A DNA stretch of 64,000 bases from Bacteroidaceae bacterium (GCA_016286165.1 JAEESE010000002.1:124001-188000), one strand, 5' to 3'. Positions 27,509-37,087 are shown, numbered from the stretch's first letter. The notes: a model not told the origin generated them from the letters alone. A program made the numbers and translations.

Positions 27509-27526
27509 AGCAGAAACCACCCGATT

Positions 27527-28567
27527 ATGAGCGAAAAGGCCTCTGTAACAATGAAAGATATCGCACGCGAACTCGGCGTATCGGTGGCTACAGTGTCGCG
27601 GGCTCTGCAGGACAGCCCGCGTATCAGTGCCGAGCAGCGCCAACGCATTCAGGCATACGCGCGCGAACATAAATTTATTCCTAACGCCGTGGCGGAATCG
27701 CTTCGGCGCAGTCGGGTGGCGCCTCAGAAAATAATCGGGGTCATAGTGCCGCAGATTACCCACTACTATTTCTCCACTATCCTTTCGGGTATAGAGGAAG
27801 AAGCCAGCAATCGAGGTTATAGCATTATCGTAGCTCAGAGCGATGAGCAGTATGAACGCGAAGTGCGAATCTGCGACTCTTTCATGGGATATCGTGTATG
27901 TGGTGTCATTGTGTCGCAAGCCAAGGACACTCTGCGTTACGAACATTTCCAAAGGCTCCTGGAAACAAACGTGCCTATTGTGTTCTACGACCGCATCTGC
28001 ACGGGTCTAAACACCAGCCGCGTAGTCGTTGACGATTACCAGGGAGCGTTCACTGCCGTGAAACATCTCATCAACACAGGTTGCCGGCGCATAGCATTCT
28101 ATGGTTCGAATATGCACCTTGAGATATCCAAGAACCGATACAACGGCTACCGTGATGCATTGCTGGAACACGGGCTGTCGCCTGACCCCTCGTTACGTTT
28201 CGAATGCGACAACCGCTCAGATGCAGAGGCCCTGACACCCCAATTGTTAAGTCGAGACGACCGACCTGACGCCATATTTGCTATCAACGATGACACAGCT
28301 ATAGGCATCCTATATACTGCCAAACGATTAGGTTTGCATGTCCCCGATGATTTGAGCATCTGCGGTTTCACCAACGGCGAGCGAGCCATTGCCTGCGATC
28401 CTATGCTCACTACAGTCGAACAGCGCGGACATCAAGTAGGCGTTGAAGCCGTGAATATCCTGCTTGACCATGTCGAAGGCAATCGTCCTCTCGACAAAGT
28501 AGAACGCAAGGTTGTCAAGACCCGCCTCATCGTACGGGGTACTACTCGCGAGGCTATGGAAGGATAA
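27527..28567 (+). CDS. LacI family transcriptional regulator (346 aa)
   Basis: A one-component sugar-responsive regulator. The N-terminal helix-turn-helix is canonical: TMKDIARELGVSVATVSRAL, then the hinge NAVAESLRRSR. A periplasmic-binding-like effector domain spans about 62-345 (IIGVIVPQITHYYFSTILSGIEEEA, split here; ICGFTNGERAIACDPMLTTVEQ). Length is typical (330-350). I start at the ATG at 27527; the frame extends 11 codons upstream to a TTG, but that stretch contains the probable -7 box. The gene is divergent from susC and 40 bp upstream of the MFS transporter gene, so it likely controls the starch locus with a malto-oligosaccharide as effector (inference). In B. thetaiotaomicron the equivalent role is played by the unrelated SusR. 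Confidence 0.93.
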   Translation: MSEKASVTMKDIARELGVSVATVSRALQDSPRISAEQRQRIQAYAREHKFIPNAVAESLRRSRVAPQKIIGVIVPQITHYYFSTILSGIEEEASNRGYSIIVAQSDEQYEREVRICDSFMGYRVCGVIVSQAKDTLRYEHFQRLLETNVPIVFYDRICTGLNTSRVVVDDYQGAFTAVKHLINTGCRRIAFYGSNMHLEISKNRYNGYRDALLEHGLSPDPSLRFECDNRSDAEALTPQLLSRDDRPDAIFAINDDTAIGILYTAKRLGLHVPDDLSICGFTNGERAIACDPMLTTVEQRGHQVGVEAVNILLDHVEGNRPLDKVERKVVKTRLIVRGTTREAMEG

Positions 28568-28607
28568 TAAGCTGAATTACTAGAAACCATATAAATAGTT
28601 ACTACCT

Positions 28608-29909
28608 ATGCAAAAACCTGATTTATCCTTTTGGAAGCTATGGAACCTCAGTTTCGGCTTCTTCGGCGTACAGATAGCCTACGCCCTTCAGAGCGGCAAC
28701 ATAAGCCGTATCTTCCGCACATTAGGTGCTGATCCTCACGACCTGAGCTACTTCTGGATCCTGCCACCGCTGATGGGCATTCTTGTACAACCCGTCGTTG
28801 GCACACTGAGCGATCGCACATGGACTCGCTTTGGCCGTCGCATACCTTACCTATTTGTCGGCGCAGCCGTTGCTGTGGCCGTTATGTGCCTCCTGCCAAA
28901 CTCAGGCTCGCTTGGGTTGAGCGTAGCCTCGGTTATGATTTTCGGTCTCGTCATGCTTATGCTCCTCGACACCAGCATCAACATGGCTATGCAGCCGTTT
29001 AAGATGCTTGTCGGCGACATGGTCAACGAGAAGCAGAAGGCGAAGGCTTACTCCATACAGTCGTTCCTATGCAATGCCGGTTCTGTAGTGGGCTTTCTTT
29101 TCCCCTACATCTTCGCCGCAATAGGTCTTAAGAACGTGGCGCCCAAAGGCATCGTTCCCGACACAGTAATCTGGTCGTTCTATATCGGAGCAGCAATCCT
29201 CATATCATGCGTAATCTACACCGTGGTGAAAGTCAAGGAATGGAACCCGGAGGAATACCGTCAGTACAACCCTGTTGAGGAGAGCCGTGAAGAATCCGCC
29301 AATTGGTTCACACTCCTGAAGAATGCTCCTTCAACATTTTGGAAGGTCGGTCTCGTGCAGTTCTTCTGCTGGGCAGCACTCCTGTATATGTGGACTTATG
29401 TTGTCGACGCCGTAGCCGAAACGGTATGGGGCACCACAATTGCCGAGTCAGGTGCTTACCAGACGGCAGCCAACTGGACAGGAGTCCTCTATGCCATCCA
29501 GGCCATGGGCAGCGTTTGCTGGGCTATTGTTTTGCCGCGCTTCAAAAACACAAAGGTCGCATATGCCTTAAGCTTGCTGCTTGGCGGCATCGGCTTCGCG
29601 CTCATCCCCTTCTGCCCCGACAAATACCTTCAGATTATCCCCTTCCTGCTCATCGGTTGCGCCTGGGCCGCCATGCTGGCAATGCCATTCACATTTGTCA
29701 CAAATGCCCTGCAGGGATACGGACATATGGGAGCTTACCTTGGGCTATTCAACTGCACAATCTGCGTTCCTCAGATTGTGGCAGCCCTTTGTGGCGGCGC
29801 CATCCTTTCGATGATTGGCCACCATCAGTCGTCGATGATGATAGTTTCCGGTGTGTTGCTGGCATTGGGAGCTCTTTGTGTAACGTTCATCAAGACCAAG
29901 AAAGAATAA
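28608..29909 (+). CDS. MFS sugar transporter, SLC45/maltose-type (433 aa)
   Basis: An inner-membrane major-facilitator permease for import of malto-oligosaccharides released by the surface amylase (inference from context). It has twelve hydrophobic segments. The N-terminus FWKLWNLSFGFFGVQIAYAL and the loop GTLSDRTWTRFGRRIPYL (the A-like motif D-R-x-x-x-R-x-GRR) are typical of the sucrose/maltose SLC45-like group in Bacteroidetes starch loci. Length is normal. It lies between the LacI-type gene (40 bp) and malQ (82 bp) on the same strand, suggesting one operon. Substrate specificity is not provable from sequence. Confidence 0.9.
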   Translation: MQKPDLSFWKLWNLSFGFFGVQIAYALQSGNISRIFRTLGADPHDLSYFWILPPLMGILVQPVVGTLSDRTWTRFGRRIPYLFVGAAVAVAVMCLLPNSGSLGLSVASVMIFGLVMLMLLDTSINMAMQPFKMLVGDMVNEKQKAKAYSIQSFLCNAGSVVGFLFPYIFAAIGLKNVAPKGIVPDTVIWSFYIGAAILISCVIYTVVKVKEWNPEEYRQYNPVEESREESANWFTLLKNAPSTFWKVGLVQFFCWAALLYMWTYVVDAVAETVWGTTIAESGAYQTAANWTGVLYAIQAMGSVCWAIVLPRFKNTKVAYALSLLLGGIGFALIPFCPDKYLQIIPFLLIGCAWAAMLAMPFTFVTNALQGYGHMGAYLGLFNCTICVPQIVAALCGGAILSMIGHHQSSMMIVSGVLLALGALCVTFIKTKKE

Positions 29910-29991
29910 TCATTACCTGACTTCGCAATGAAATATCGTTCAGATATCAGTTGCTCGTCACATCGTTAAACCTAATATAACCATAAAAATC

Positions 29992-32151
29992 ATGTCCATA
30001 AGATTTGAAATCGAATACCGCACTATCTTTGGTGAAGACCTCTTCATGAACATCCTCGAGCACGACGGAAGCCAGACGCGTCACGCCATGACCACGCGAG
30101 ACGGTGTAACATGGGCCATAGACCTTACTGTCGACAAGCCTATAGAGTATTTCTACACCGTCACCTGGCAAGGACGTGAGAAACGCACCGAATGGGTGTT
30201 CTGCCCCCATTCCTTCGATCCCAAGGAGGTACCCAATCCCGACATCGCTGCAGTGCAGCGCGATGCCTGGATGGATGCACCCGAGGATTTCCGAGTTGCA
30301 GGAACCCTTATTCCTGTCTTCTCGCTTCGCACGCGTCGCAGTTTCGGCGTCGGCGACTTCGGTGACCTTCGTCAGATGGTAGATTGGGTAGCTACTACTG
30401 GGCAGCGCCTGCTGCAGATACTGCCTATCAACGATACCACCTCCTCCCATACGTGGGCCGATTCATACCCATACTCTTGCATCAGCGTGTTTGCGCTGCA
30501 TCCACAATATGCAGAGCTTGGCGCCCTGCCTCCGCTTAAGGATCAAGCTGACCGTCAGCGTTTCGACAAACTGCGTCAGGAATTGAATGCCTTACAACAA
30601 ATCGACTACGAACGCGTGAATGCTGCCAAACTGGAGTATCTCCGCCTCATCTACGCACAGGAGGGACAGAAGACATTGTCTTCAGCCGCATTCAAGGAGT
30701 TCTTCCGCGACAATGAGCGTTGGCTTGTACCTTACGCTCAATACTGCTACTTGCGCGACACCTACGGCACCGGTGACTTCTCGGCATGGCCAGACCATAA
30801 CACTTGGAACGAAGCCGACCGCCGAGTACTTTCCAATACGCGCAACAAAGCCTTCAAGGATGTGGCTTTCCACTATTTTGTGCAGTTCATACTGGCTCAA
30901 CAGTTAAGTGCCGTTCATGCTTATGCCCGCACCCGAGGCGTCATCCTCAAGGGCGACATACCTATCGGAGTAGCACGGCATGGCTGCGATGTATGGCAGG
31001 AGCCGCGCTACTTCAACCTCAACGGTCAGGCTGGCGCACCGCCCGACGACTTCGCCGAGGACGGTCAGAACTGGGGCTTCCCCACCTACAACTGGGATGA
31101 GATGTTGCGCGACGGCTGTCAGTGGTGGGAGCGTCGCTTCCGGAATATGGCTCATTACTTCGACGCCTATCGTATAGACCACGTGCTTGGTTTCTTCCGT
31201 ATCTGGGAGATTCCAATGCCTGCCAAGAGCGGTCTGCTCGGACAGTTCTCACCCGCGCTTGCCCTCACCCGCGAAGAAATCATAAATGCCGGCATCAGCG
31301 AAGAGACATTGAAGACTACTATTTGTCCGATTATCAAAGCCCCTAATAATCCCACGGTGATGGATAATCAAAGCGGCAGCGAAATGCCCACAGCCGGGGG
31401 ACCGCGGGGAGCCGACTACCTATTCCTGCGCGACCACAAGAATCCGGAGCTGTTCCATCCGCGAATCTCTGCACAGAAGACTGAGTGCTTCTCACACCTA
31501 AGCAATCAGGAACAGCAAGCGTTCACCGCTTTGTACGAAAATTATTTCTATCATCGCAACAATCAGTTCTGGTACGAAGAAGCGATGCAGAAACTGCCCA
31601 AACTGGTCAAGGCCACACGTATGTTGTGCTGCGCCGAAGACCTCGGCATGGTACCCGCCTGCGTGCAGTGGGTTATGGACGAGCTCGGAATCCTGAGCCT
31701 TGAGTTAGAATCTATGCCTAAAGAGCCTTGGGTTCGCTTCGGACACGTTGAACGCAATCCGCGTCGAAGCGTTGCCACGATCTCAAGTCACGACACTCCA
31801 ACTTTGCGAATGTGGTGGGACGAGGACTACGAGCGCACGCAGGACTACTACAATTCCATCCTCGGCATGGAAGGTCCTGCGCCTCATCCGCTGTCCGGTC
31901 AGCTCGCACGTCATATCATACAGCGTCATCTCGACTGCCCATCCATGCTCTGTGTCATCGCCCTTCAGGACTGGCTTGCCACCGACGAGCACCTGCGTCT
32001 GAAAGATGCTAATGCCGAGCGTATCAACATCCCGGCCAATCCCCGCCATTACTGGCGCTATCGCATGCACCTCAACATCGAAGACCTCAAGAACGACAAA
32101 CAATTCATCGAGGGCATTCGCGAGATGATTGTCAAGGGCGGCCGCATTTAA
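29992..32151 (+). CDS. malQ: 4-alpha-glucanotransferase, GH77 with N-terminal CBM20-like domain (719 aa)
   Basis: A cytoplasmic amylomaltase that disproportionates malto-oligosaccharides. Residues 1-about 95 form a CBM20-like module (FEIEYRTIFGEDLFMNILE; YFYTVTWQG). The GH77 barrel follows, with ILPINDTTSSHTWADSYPYS, the nucleophile region DAYRIDHVLGFFRIWEIP, acid/base Glu in CCAEDLGMVPACV, and TISSHDTPTLRMWW. The length of 719 aa is shorter than the roughly 890-aa Bacteroides proteins that carry two N-terminal CBM20 modules (general knowledge). Only one is visible here, and stop codons just upstream of 29992 exclude a longer start. It is last in the lacI-MFS-malQ run; no terminator is seen, and a palindrome array begins 29 bp after the stop. 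Confidence 0.95.
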   Translation: MSIRFEIEYRTIFGEDLFMNILEHDGSQTRHAMTTRDGVTWAIDLTVDKPIEYFYTVTWQGREKRTEWVFCPHSFDPKEVPNPDIAAVQRDAWMDAPEDFRVAGTLIPVFSLRTRRSFGVGDFGDLRQMVDWVATTGQRLLQILPINDTTSSHTWADSYPYSCISVFALHPQYAELGALPPLKDQADRQRFDKLRQELNALQQIDYERVNAAKLEYLRLIYAQEGQKTLSSAAFKEFFRDNERWLVPYAQYCYLRDTYGTGDFSAWPDHNTWNEADRRVLSNTRNKAFKDVAFHYFVQFILAQQLSAVHAYARTRGVILKGDIPIGVARHGCDVWQEPRYFNLNGQAGAPPDDFAEDGQNWGFPTYNWDEMLRDGCQWWERRFRNMAHYFDAYRIDHVLGFFRIWEIPMPAKSGLLGQFSPALALTREEIINAGISEETLKTTICPIIKAPNNPTVMDNQSGSEMPTAGGPRGADYLFLRDHKNPELFHPRISAQKTECFSHLSNQEQQAFTALYENYFYHRNNQFWYEEAMQKLPKLVKATRMLCCAEDLGMVPACVQWVMDELGILSLELESMPKEPWVRFGHVERNPRRSVATISSHDTPTLRMWWDEDYERTQDYYNSILGMEGPAPHPLSGQLARHIIQRHLDCPSMLCVIALQDWLATDEHLRLKDANAERINIPANPRHYWRYRMHLNIEDLKNDKQFIEGIREMIVKGGRI

Positions 32152-32180
32152 GCTACTGCACCTTATATCTCGCGTAAGTG

Positions 32181-32303
32181 TACGACCGTACATGCAACGA
32201 GTTACGACCGTATACACAACGAGTTACGACCGTATATACAACGAGTTACGACCGTATATACAACGACTTACGTCCGGACGTGTAAGGCTTCACGTCCGGA
32301 CGT
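32181..32303. repeat. 22-bp-phased palindrome array, cores TACGACCGTA and ACGTCCGGACGT
   Basis: Four copies of the near-palindrome TACGACCGTA (TACG/CGTA arms) are centred at 32185.5, 32207.5, 32229.5 and 32251.5, 22 bp apart. Two copies of the perfect 12-bp palindrome ACGTCCGGACGT follow, at 32275.5 and 32297.5, also 22 bp apart after one 24-bp step. The array lies directly behind malQ and before the next gene on the same strand. The rest of this gap (32304-32500) holds an AT-rich stretch and the promoter of the permease gene. Confidence 0.92.
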
Positions 32304-32430
32304 CTATTTTTTCACATCTGAGCCTGTGCATTATACAAGAAATCCACTTAACAGGGACAAAAAAAACATAAAGTCAGAACTTAAAAGCAAATAATTCATA
32401 AAACGTAAATCTTAAATCATAATTTATGAT

Positions 32431-32439
32431 TACCTTTGC
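32431..32439 (+). promoter_or_regulatory. -7 box for the LptF/G permease-ribBA unit
   Basis: TACCTTTGC is an exact TAnnTTTGC match 61 bp before the ATG at 32501, inside an AT-rich segment. No TTTG -33 box is seen. Confidence 0.6.
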
Positions 32440-32500
32440 GCCGCTTTTAATGTAAATAATGTACGCACGCGTATGTGAGGCTACAGCCTCATGACTGCCG

Positions 32501-33955
32501 ATGAGAATTTTCAAGCGCATAGACATATTCCTGCTCAAACAGTTCTGCCTGTTGTTTGCCGGCACCTTCTTCATCTGTGAATTCATCTGGATGATGCAGT
32601 TCCTCTGGAAATGGGTTGACGAACTCATAGGCAAGGGCTTGGCATTGGACGTACTAGGGCGTTTTTTCTTCTACGCAGCCCTTACACTTGTGCCTGGCTC
32701 GCTGCCTTTGGCCGTTCTGCTTGCATCGCTCATCACTTTTGGCAACCTTGGTGAGCGTCTGGAATTACTGGCGATGAAAGCCGCCGGCATACCCTTGGTG
32801 CGCATCCTGCAGCCCATCTTCTTTTTCGTGCTGTTCGTCGCAGCAGGTTCTTTCTATTTTCAGAATGTGATAGGTCCCGAATCCAGCAAGCGGCTGTATT
32901 CGCTGATGTACTCTATCCGCCAGAAATCTCCCGAACTGGAAATTCCCGAAGGAGTCTTCTATAACGAGATTCCTGGCTACAACCTCTTTGTCGAGAAGAA
33001 AGATGTGGACCGCGGAATGCTCTATGGTATAATGATTTACAACCAGGGCAGCTCGTTCGATGATACTCAGGTGGTACTCGCCGATTCTGGACGCCTGCAG
33101 AGCACTGCCGAGCAGAAGCACTTGAGGCTGACGCTCTACGACGGGCAGCGTTTCCGCAATATGCAGAACACAGGCAGCGCCATGGACCATGCCACCGTGC
33201 CTTATATGCGCGAGACGTTCAAGAAGGAGGTAGACCTCATCCCCTTCGATGTGTCGCTCAACGAATTGGATGCCAATCTCTTCAACAACAACGCCCAAGC
33301 AAAGAACCTCAAACAGTTGACGCTGGGCATCGACTCGATTATACACCTGCTCGATTCCAGCGGCCGAGCTCAATATGCCCAGTACAGCTACGGTTTCCTC
33401 TCTCGGGTACGCATGGAGGGGCGCAAAGACTCGGCTGCCATAGTGACCCAGGCCAAGAAGGATTCCTTAGTGCTCGATAGTGTGTACGCTCACCTCACCG
33501 CCAATCAGGAAGCACGCACCGCACGCCTTGCCCTCGACCGTGTGTCAAGCGGCGAATCGCAAACCGATATGCTGCGCGAGATGAGCGCCTACACCAACCG
33601 TAGCCTGCGCCTCCACTACGTCGAACGACACAAGAAATTCACCCTCTCGCTGGCGTGCATCATCTTCTTCTTCATCGGAGCACCGCTTGGAGCAATCATT
33701 CGCAAGGGCGGCTTGGGAGTACCAGTGGTCATCTCGGTGATTATATTTATTCTCTACTATATCATCAACCACGCCGGTGAAGCTATGGCAAAAAGCGGCA
33801 CATGGGAAACGGCTTTCGGAGCGTGGCTCAGCACTATGGTGCTCGTACCCGTAGCCGTTTGGCTAACATGGAAGTCCAACAAGGACTCTGCCGTGTTCAA
33901 TATCGAAGCATACCAGAAGGTTATCAAAAAAATACTTAAGAAACTGCATATATGA
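32501..33955 (+). CDS. LptF/LptG family permease (YjgP/YjgQ) (484 aa)
   Basis: An inner-membrane permease subunit of the Lpt lipopolysaccharide transport machine. Three N-terminal hydrophobic segments are visible ([58 protein letters not shown]). The large central part (about 130-370) corresponds to the periplasmic beta-jellyroll plus an extended charged segment. Three C-terminal membrane segments follow ([56 protein letters not shown]). The motifs [16 protein letters not shown] and [18 protein letters not shown] are family signatures. At 484 aa it exceeds E. coli LptF/G (about 360) through the central region, as in other Bacteroidetes. Its stop overlaps the ribBA start (ATGA). Confidence 0.9.
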   Translation: MRIFKRIDIFLLKQFCLLFAGTFFICEFIWMMQFLWKWVDELIGKGLALDVLGRFFFYAALTLVPGSLPLAVLLASLITFGNLGERLELLAMKAAGIPLVRILQPIFFFVLFVAAGSFYFQNVIGPESSKRLYSLMYSIRQKSPELEIPEGVFYNEIPGYNLFVEKKDVDRGMLYGIMIYNQGSSFDDTQVVLADSGRLQSTAEQKHLRLTLYDGQRFRNMQNTGSAMDHATVPYMRETFKKEVDLIPFDVSLNELDANLFNNNAQAKNLKQLTLGIDSIIHLLDSSGRAQYAQYSYGFLSRVRMEGRKDSAAIVTQAKKDSLVLDSVYAHLTANQEARTARLALDRVSSGESQTDMLREMSAYTNRSLRLHYVERHKKFTLSLACIIFFFIGAPLGAIIRKGGLGVPVVISVIIFILYYIINHAGEAMAKSGTWETAFGAWLSTMVLVPVAVWLTWKSNKDSAVFNIEAYQKVIKKILKKLHI

Positions 33956-35160
33956 CCCACCTATCATCCATAAGCGAAGCTCTCAACGACTTCCGCGAAG
34001 GCAAATTTGTCATAGTGGTCGACGACGAGGATCGCGAGAACGAAGGCGACTTCATCACGTCCGCCGAGATGATTACGGCAGATAAAGTGAACTTCATGTT
34101 GCGTGAAGGGCGAGGAGTGCTTTGCGCCCCTATCACTATCAGCCGTGCCGAGGAACTGGAGCTGCCGCATCAAGTTACCGACAACACATCGGTATTGGGC
34201 ACGCCATTCACCGTAACCGTTGACAAGCTCGAAGGTTGCACCACAGGTGTCAGCGCTGCCGACCGCGCCGCTACCATCCGCCATCTTGCCAACCCAGAAG
34301 CTCAGGCTGCTGATTTCGGACGGCCCGGACATATCAACCCGCTCTATGCTCAGGACCGCGGTGTGCTGCGCCGAGCCGGCCATACCGAGGCTGCTGTCGA
34401 CTTGGCGCGCCTGTCTGGTCTGCAACCCGCTGCTGCCCTCATTGAGATTTTGAACCCCGACGGCACTATGGCCCGCATGCCTGAGCTTCAGCAAGTAGCT
34501 GAGCGCCACGGCATTAAGATTATTACTATTCGCGACCTCATAGCTTATCGTCTCGAGCGCGAACAGATGGTGGAAGCAGCACCCGAAGTGGACCTCCCCA
34601 CAGCTTACGGGCACTTCCGCGACATCACCTTCCGCCAGATTAGCAACGGCCTCGAACATGTCGCACTTATTAAAGGTTCATGGGAGCCCGACGAGCCTAT
34701 CCTCGTGCGCGTACACTCCAGTTGCGCCACTGGCGACATATTCGGCAGTCAGCGCTGCGACTGCGGCGAACAATTGCACCGTGCCATGCAGATGATAGAA
34801 GCCGAAGGCAAAGGCGTCCTGCTATACATGAATCAGGAAGGGCGCGGCATAGGACTCTTCAACAAGATGAAAGCCTACAAGCTGCAGGAGCAGGGCGAGG
34901 ACACCGTGGAAGCTAACGTCCACCTCGGTTTCCGACCCGATGAGCGCGAATACGGCGTAGGAGCACAAATCCTGAGGCAGTTGGGCATTCACAAGATACG
35001 CCTTATGACCAACAACCCAGTCAAGCGCGTCGGACTCGAAGCCTTCGGCCTCGAGATTGTCGAGAACGTGCCCATTGAAGTGAAACCCAATCCCTACAAC
35101 GAGCGCTATCTCAAAACAAAGCAGGAACGCATGGGCCATATTCTCCACTTCAACAAGTGA
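33952..35160 (+). CDS. ribBA: bifunctional 3,4-dihydroxy-2-butanone 4-phosphate synthase / GTP cyclohydrolase II (402 aa)
   Basis: Supplies both precursors of riboflavin. The N-terminal DHBP synthase domain (1-about 203) shows [19 protein letters not shown] and RPGHINPL, followed by GHTEAAVDL. The C-terminal GTP cyclohydrolase II domain (about 208-402) has the zinc ligands in [17 protein letters not shown], then NQEGRGIGL and [15 protein letters not shown]. Length is standard for RibBA. The start codon overlaps the permease stop by four bases, implying translational coupling, although no functional link between the two is known to me. Confidence 0.97.
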   Translation: MTHLSSISEALNDFREGKFVIVVDDEDRENEGDFITSAEMITADKVNFMLREGRGVLCAPITISRAEELELPHQVTDNTSVLGTPFTVTVDKLEGCTTGVSAADRAATIRHLANPEAQAADFGRPGHINPLYAQDRGVLRRAGHTEAAVDLARLSGLQPAAALIEILNPDGTMARMPELQQVAERHGIKIITIRDLIAYRLEREQMVEAAPEVDLPTAYGHFRDITFRQISNGLEHVALIKGSWEPDEPILVRVHSSCATGDIFGSQRCDCGEQLHRAMQMIEAEGKGVLLYMNQEGRGIGLFNKMKAYKLQEQGEDTVEANVHLGFRPDEREYGVGAQILRQLGIHKIRLMTNNPVKRVGLEAFGLEIVENVPIEVKPNPYNERYLKTKQERMGHILHFNK

Positions 35161-35266
35161 ACGAGCGAAACGTCTCGACGAACAGAATAATCAGGCAAGC
35201 GAAAAGAAATCGCAAATACTGAAAAAATATTTTGTAAATAGTAAATCGTAAATCGCAAATTATCAT

Positions 35267-35275
35267 TACCTTTGC
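35267..35275 (+). promoter_or_regulatory. -7 box for the aminotransferase gene
   Basis: TACCTTTGC is an exact match 24 bp before the ATG at 35300. The 30 bp upstream are built from short GTAAATC-type repeats and resemble the segment in front of the -7 box at 32431. Confidence 0.65.
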
Positions 35276-35299
35276 CGCAAAATTTTAAGACCTGACAAA

Positions 35300-36493
35300 A
35301 TGAATGCCTTATCCGAACGCCTCAATCGCCTCGCCCCATCGGCGACATTAGCCATGAGTCAACGCAGCAGCGAACTGAAAGCCGCTGGTATTGACGTAAT
35401 TAATATGAGTGTCGGAGAACCCGACTTCAATACACCCGACCATATCAAGGCCGCAGCCATCCGCGCCGTAGAGGAGAACTACTCGCGCTACTCGCCCGTG
35501 CCCGGTTATCCTTCGTTGAAGCAGGCCATCGTAAATAAACTGAAGAATGAGAACGGCCTTGAGTTCGCTCCTTCTCAGATCTTGTGCTCCAACGGAGCTA
35601 AGCAGAGCGTGTGCAATGCAGTCATGGCACTCGTCAACGCGGGCGACGAAGTAATCATACCCGCCCCATATTGGGTCAGCTACCCTCAGATGGTACTACT
35701 GGCCGAGGGCACTCCCGTCTTCATCGAAGCTCCTATTGAGCAAGATTTCAAGATCACACCCGCCCAGCTCGAGGCTGCTATCACACCCAAGACACGCGCC
35801 TTCATACTCTGCTCGCCGTCGAACCCCACAGGCTCGGTTTACAGCAAGGAAGAGCTGAAAGGTCTGGCAGAGGTCATCGCCCGCCACGAGAACATCATAG
35901 TCCTGGCCGATGAGATATACGAACATATCAACTATGTCGGTAAGCACGAGAGCATAGCGCAATTTGAAGAGATTCGCGACCGCGTGGTCATCATCAACGG
36001 TGTTTCCAAGGCTTATGCCATGACAGGTTGGCGTATCGGTTTCATCGCCGCACCCGAGTGGATCGTCAAGGGCTGCAACAAACTGCAGGGACAATACACC
36101 AGCGGCCCGTGCTCCGTGAGCCAGAAGGCCGCCGAAGCCGCTTACACCGGTTCACAGCAGTGCGTCGAAGATATGCGTCAGGCTTTTGAGCGTCGCAAGA
36201 ACCTCATCGTCCGCCTGGCCAAGGACATCCCCGGCCTTGAAGTCAACAACCCGCAGGGGGCCTTCTACCTTTTCCCAAAGTGCAGCAGCTATTTTGGCAA
36301 GGCCGATGGCGACCGTGTCATCCGCAACAGCACCGATTTCGCTATGTACCTATTAGAAGTAGGTCATGTAGCCACTGTCGGCGGTGATGCTTTCGGTTCA
36401 CCTGAGTGCTTCCGCATGAGCTACGCCACTAGCGACGAGAACATCATTGAGGCCATGCGCCGTATCAAAGAAACATTAGCTAATTTAAAATAA
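35300..36493 (+). CDS. aspC: aspartate aminotransferase-type PLP enzyme, class I (397 aa)
   Basis: A cytoplasmic fold-type I aminotransferase of the subgroup Ib typical of AspC. Signatures are INMSVGEPDFNTP, SRYSPVPGYPSLKQAI, ILCSNGAKQSV, LCSPSNPTGSVYSKEEL and DEIYEHINYV. The PLP lysine is in GVSKAYAMTGWRIGF (about residue 237), and RMSYATSDENI carries the carboxylate-binding Arg. Length is normal. It probably interconverts aspartate and oxaloacetate, though related enzymes also use other amino acids. It has its own promoter and is followed after 9 bp by the purH-domain gene, probably on one transcript. Confidence 0.92.
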   Translation: MNALSERLNRLAPSATLAMSQRSSELKAAGIDVINMSVGEPDFNTPDHIKAAAIRAVEENYSRYSPVPGYPSLKQAIVNKLKNENGLEFAPSQILCSNGAKQSVCNAVMALVNAGDEVIIPAPYWVSYPQMVLLAEGTPVFIEAPIEQDFKITPAQLEAAITPKTRAFILCSPSNPTGSVYSKEELKGLAEVIARHENIIVLADEIYEHINYVGKHESIAQFEEIRDRVVIINGVSKAYAMTGWRIGFIAAPEWIVKGCNKLQGQYTSGPCSVSQKAAEAAYTGSQQCVEDMRQAFERRKNLIVRLAKDIPGLEVNNPQGAFYLFPKCSSYFGKADGDRVIRNSTDFAMYLLEVGHVATVGGDAFGSPECFRMSYATSDENIIEAMRRIKETLANLK

Positions 36494-36502
36494 CAACACG
36501 AT

Positions 36503-37087
36503 ATGAAACAGATTAAGACAGCACTCATCTCCGTCTTCCACAAGGACGGCCTTGAAGAGTTACTTGCCAAGCTTAATGCCGAAGGCGTGAAGTTCCTTTC
36601 CACAGGCGGAACTCAGGCATTCATCGAGAGCCTCGGCTACGAATGTCAGAAAGTGGAGGATGTGACCACCTACCCCAGCATCCTTGGCGGCCGCGTCAAG
36701 ACATTGCACCCCAAGGTGTTCGGCGGCATACTCGGACGTCGAGAACTTCAAGGCGACCGCGAGCAGATGGCACAATATGAAATTCCTGAGATAGACCTTG
36801 TCATCGTTGACCTTTACCCCTTCGAGCAGACAGTCGCCAGCGGAGCATCACCCGAGGACATCATCGAGAAGATTGACATAGGTGGTATATCACTCATCCG
36901 CGCAGGTGCCAAGAATTTCAACGATGTCGTCATCATCCCGTCCAAGGAGCAGTACCGCCCACTACTCGACATTCTTAATGCTCAAGGCGCCCAGACAACC
37001 ATTGAGCAGCGCCGCCATTTCGCCACCGAAGCTTTCGGTGTCAGCAGCCACTACGACACAGCCATCCACAGTTGGTTCAAGAAGTAA
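36503..37087 (+). CDS. purH: stand-alone IMP cyclohydrolase domain of PurH (194 aa)
   Basis: Catalyses the last step of IMP synthesis, closure of FAICAR. The sequence covers the complete N-terminal cyclohydrolase (MGS-like) domain: ALISVFHKDGLEELLAKL, FLSTGGTQAFIE, YPSILGGRVKTLHPKVFGG, LVIVDLYPFEQTVASGAS, EKIDIGGISLIRAGAKNF. It stops cleanly at HYDTAIHSWFKK. The roughly 300-residue AICAR-transformylase domain of bifunctional PurH (about 510 aa in total) is missing; only 144 bp separate its stop from mreB and they contain no remnant. It is either a natural split version, with the transformylase encoded elsewhere, or a truncated gene. The clean domain boundary favours the first. A pair of REP-like inverted palindromes follows the stop. 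Confidence 0.88.
   Translation: MKQIKTALISVFHKDGLEELLAKLNAEGVKFLSTGGTQAFIESLGYECQKVEDVTTYPSILGGRVKTLHPKVFGGILGRRELQGDREQMAQYEIPEIDLVIVDLYPFEQTVASGASPEDIIEKIDIGGISLIRAGAKNFNDVVIIPSKEQYRPLLDILNAQGAQTTIEQRRHFATEAFGVSSHYDTAIHSWFKK

Noticed and set aside
28100..28115. Possible tRNA T-loop (GGTTCGAAT)
   Set aside because: It lies inside the LacI-type gene, and no acceptor stem or anticodon arm surrounds it. I found no tRNA in the window.
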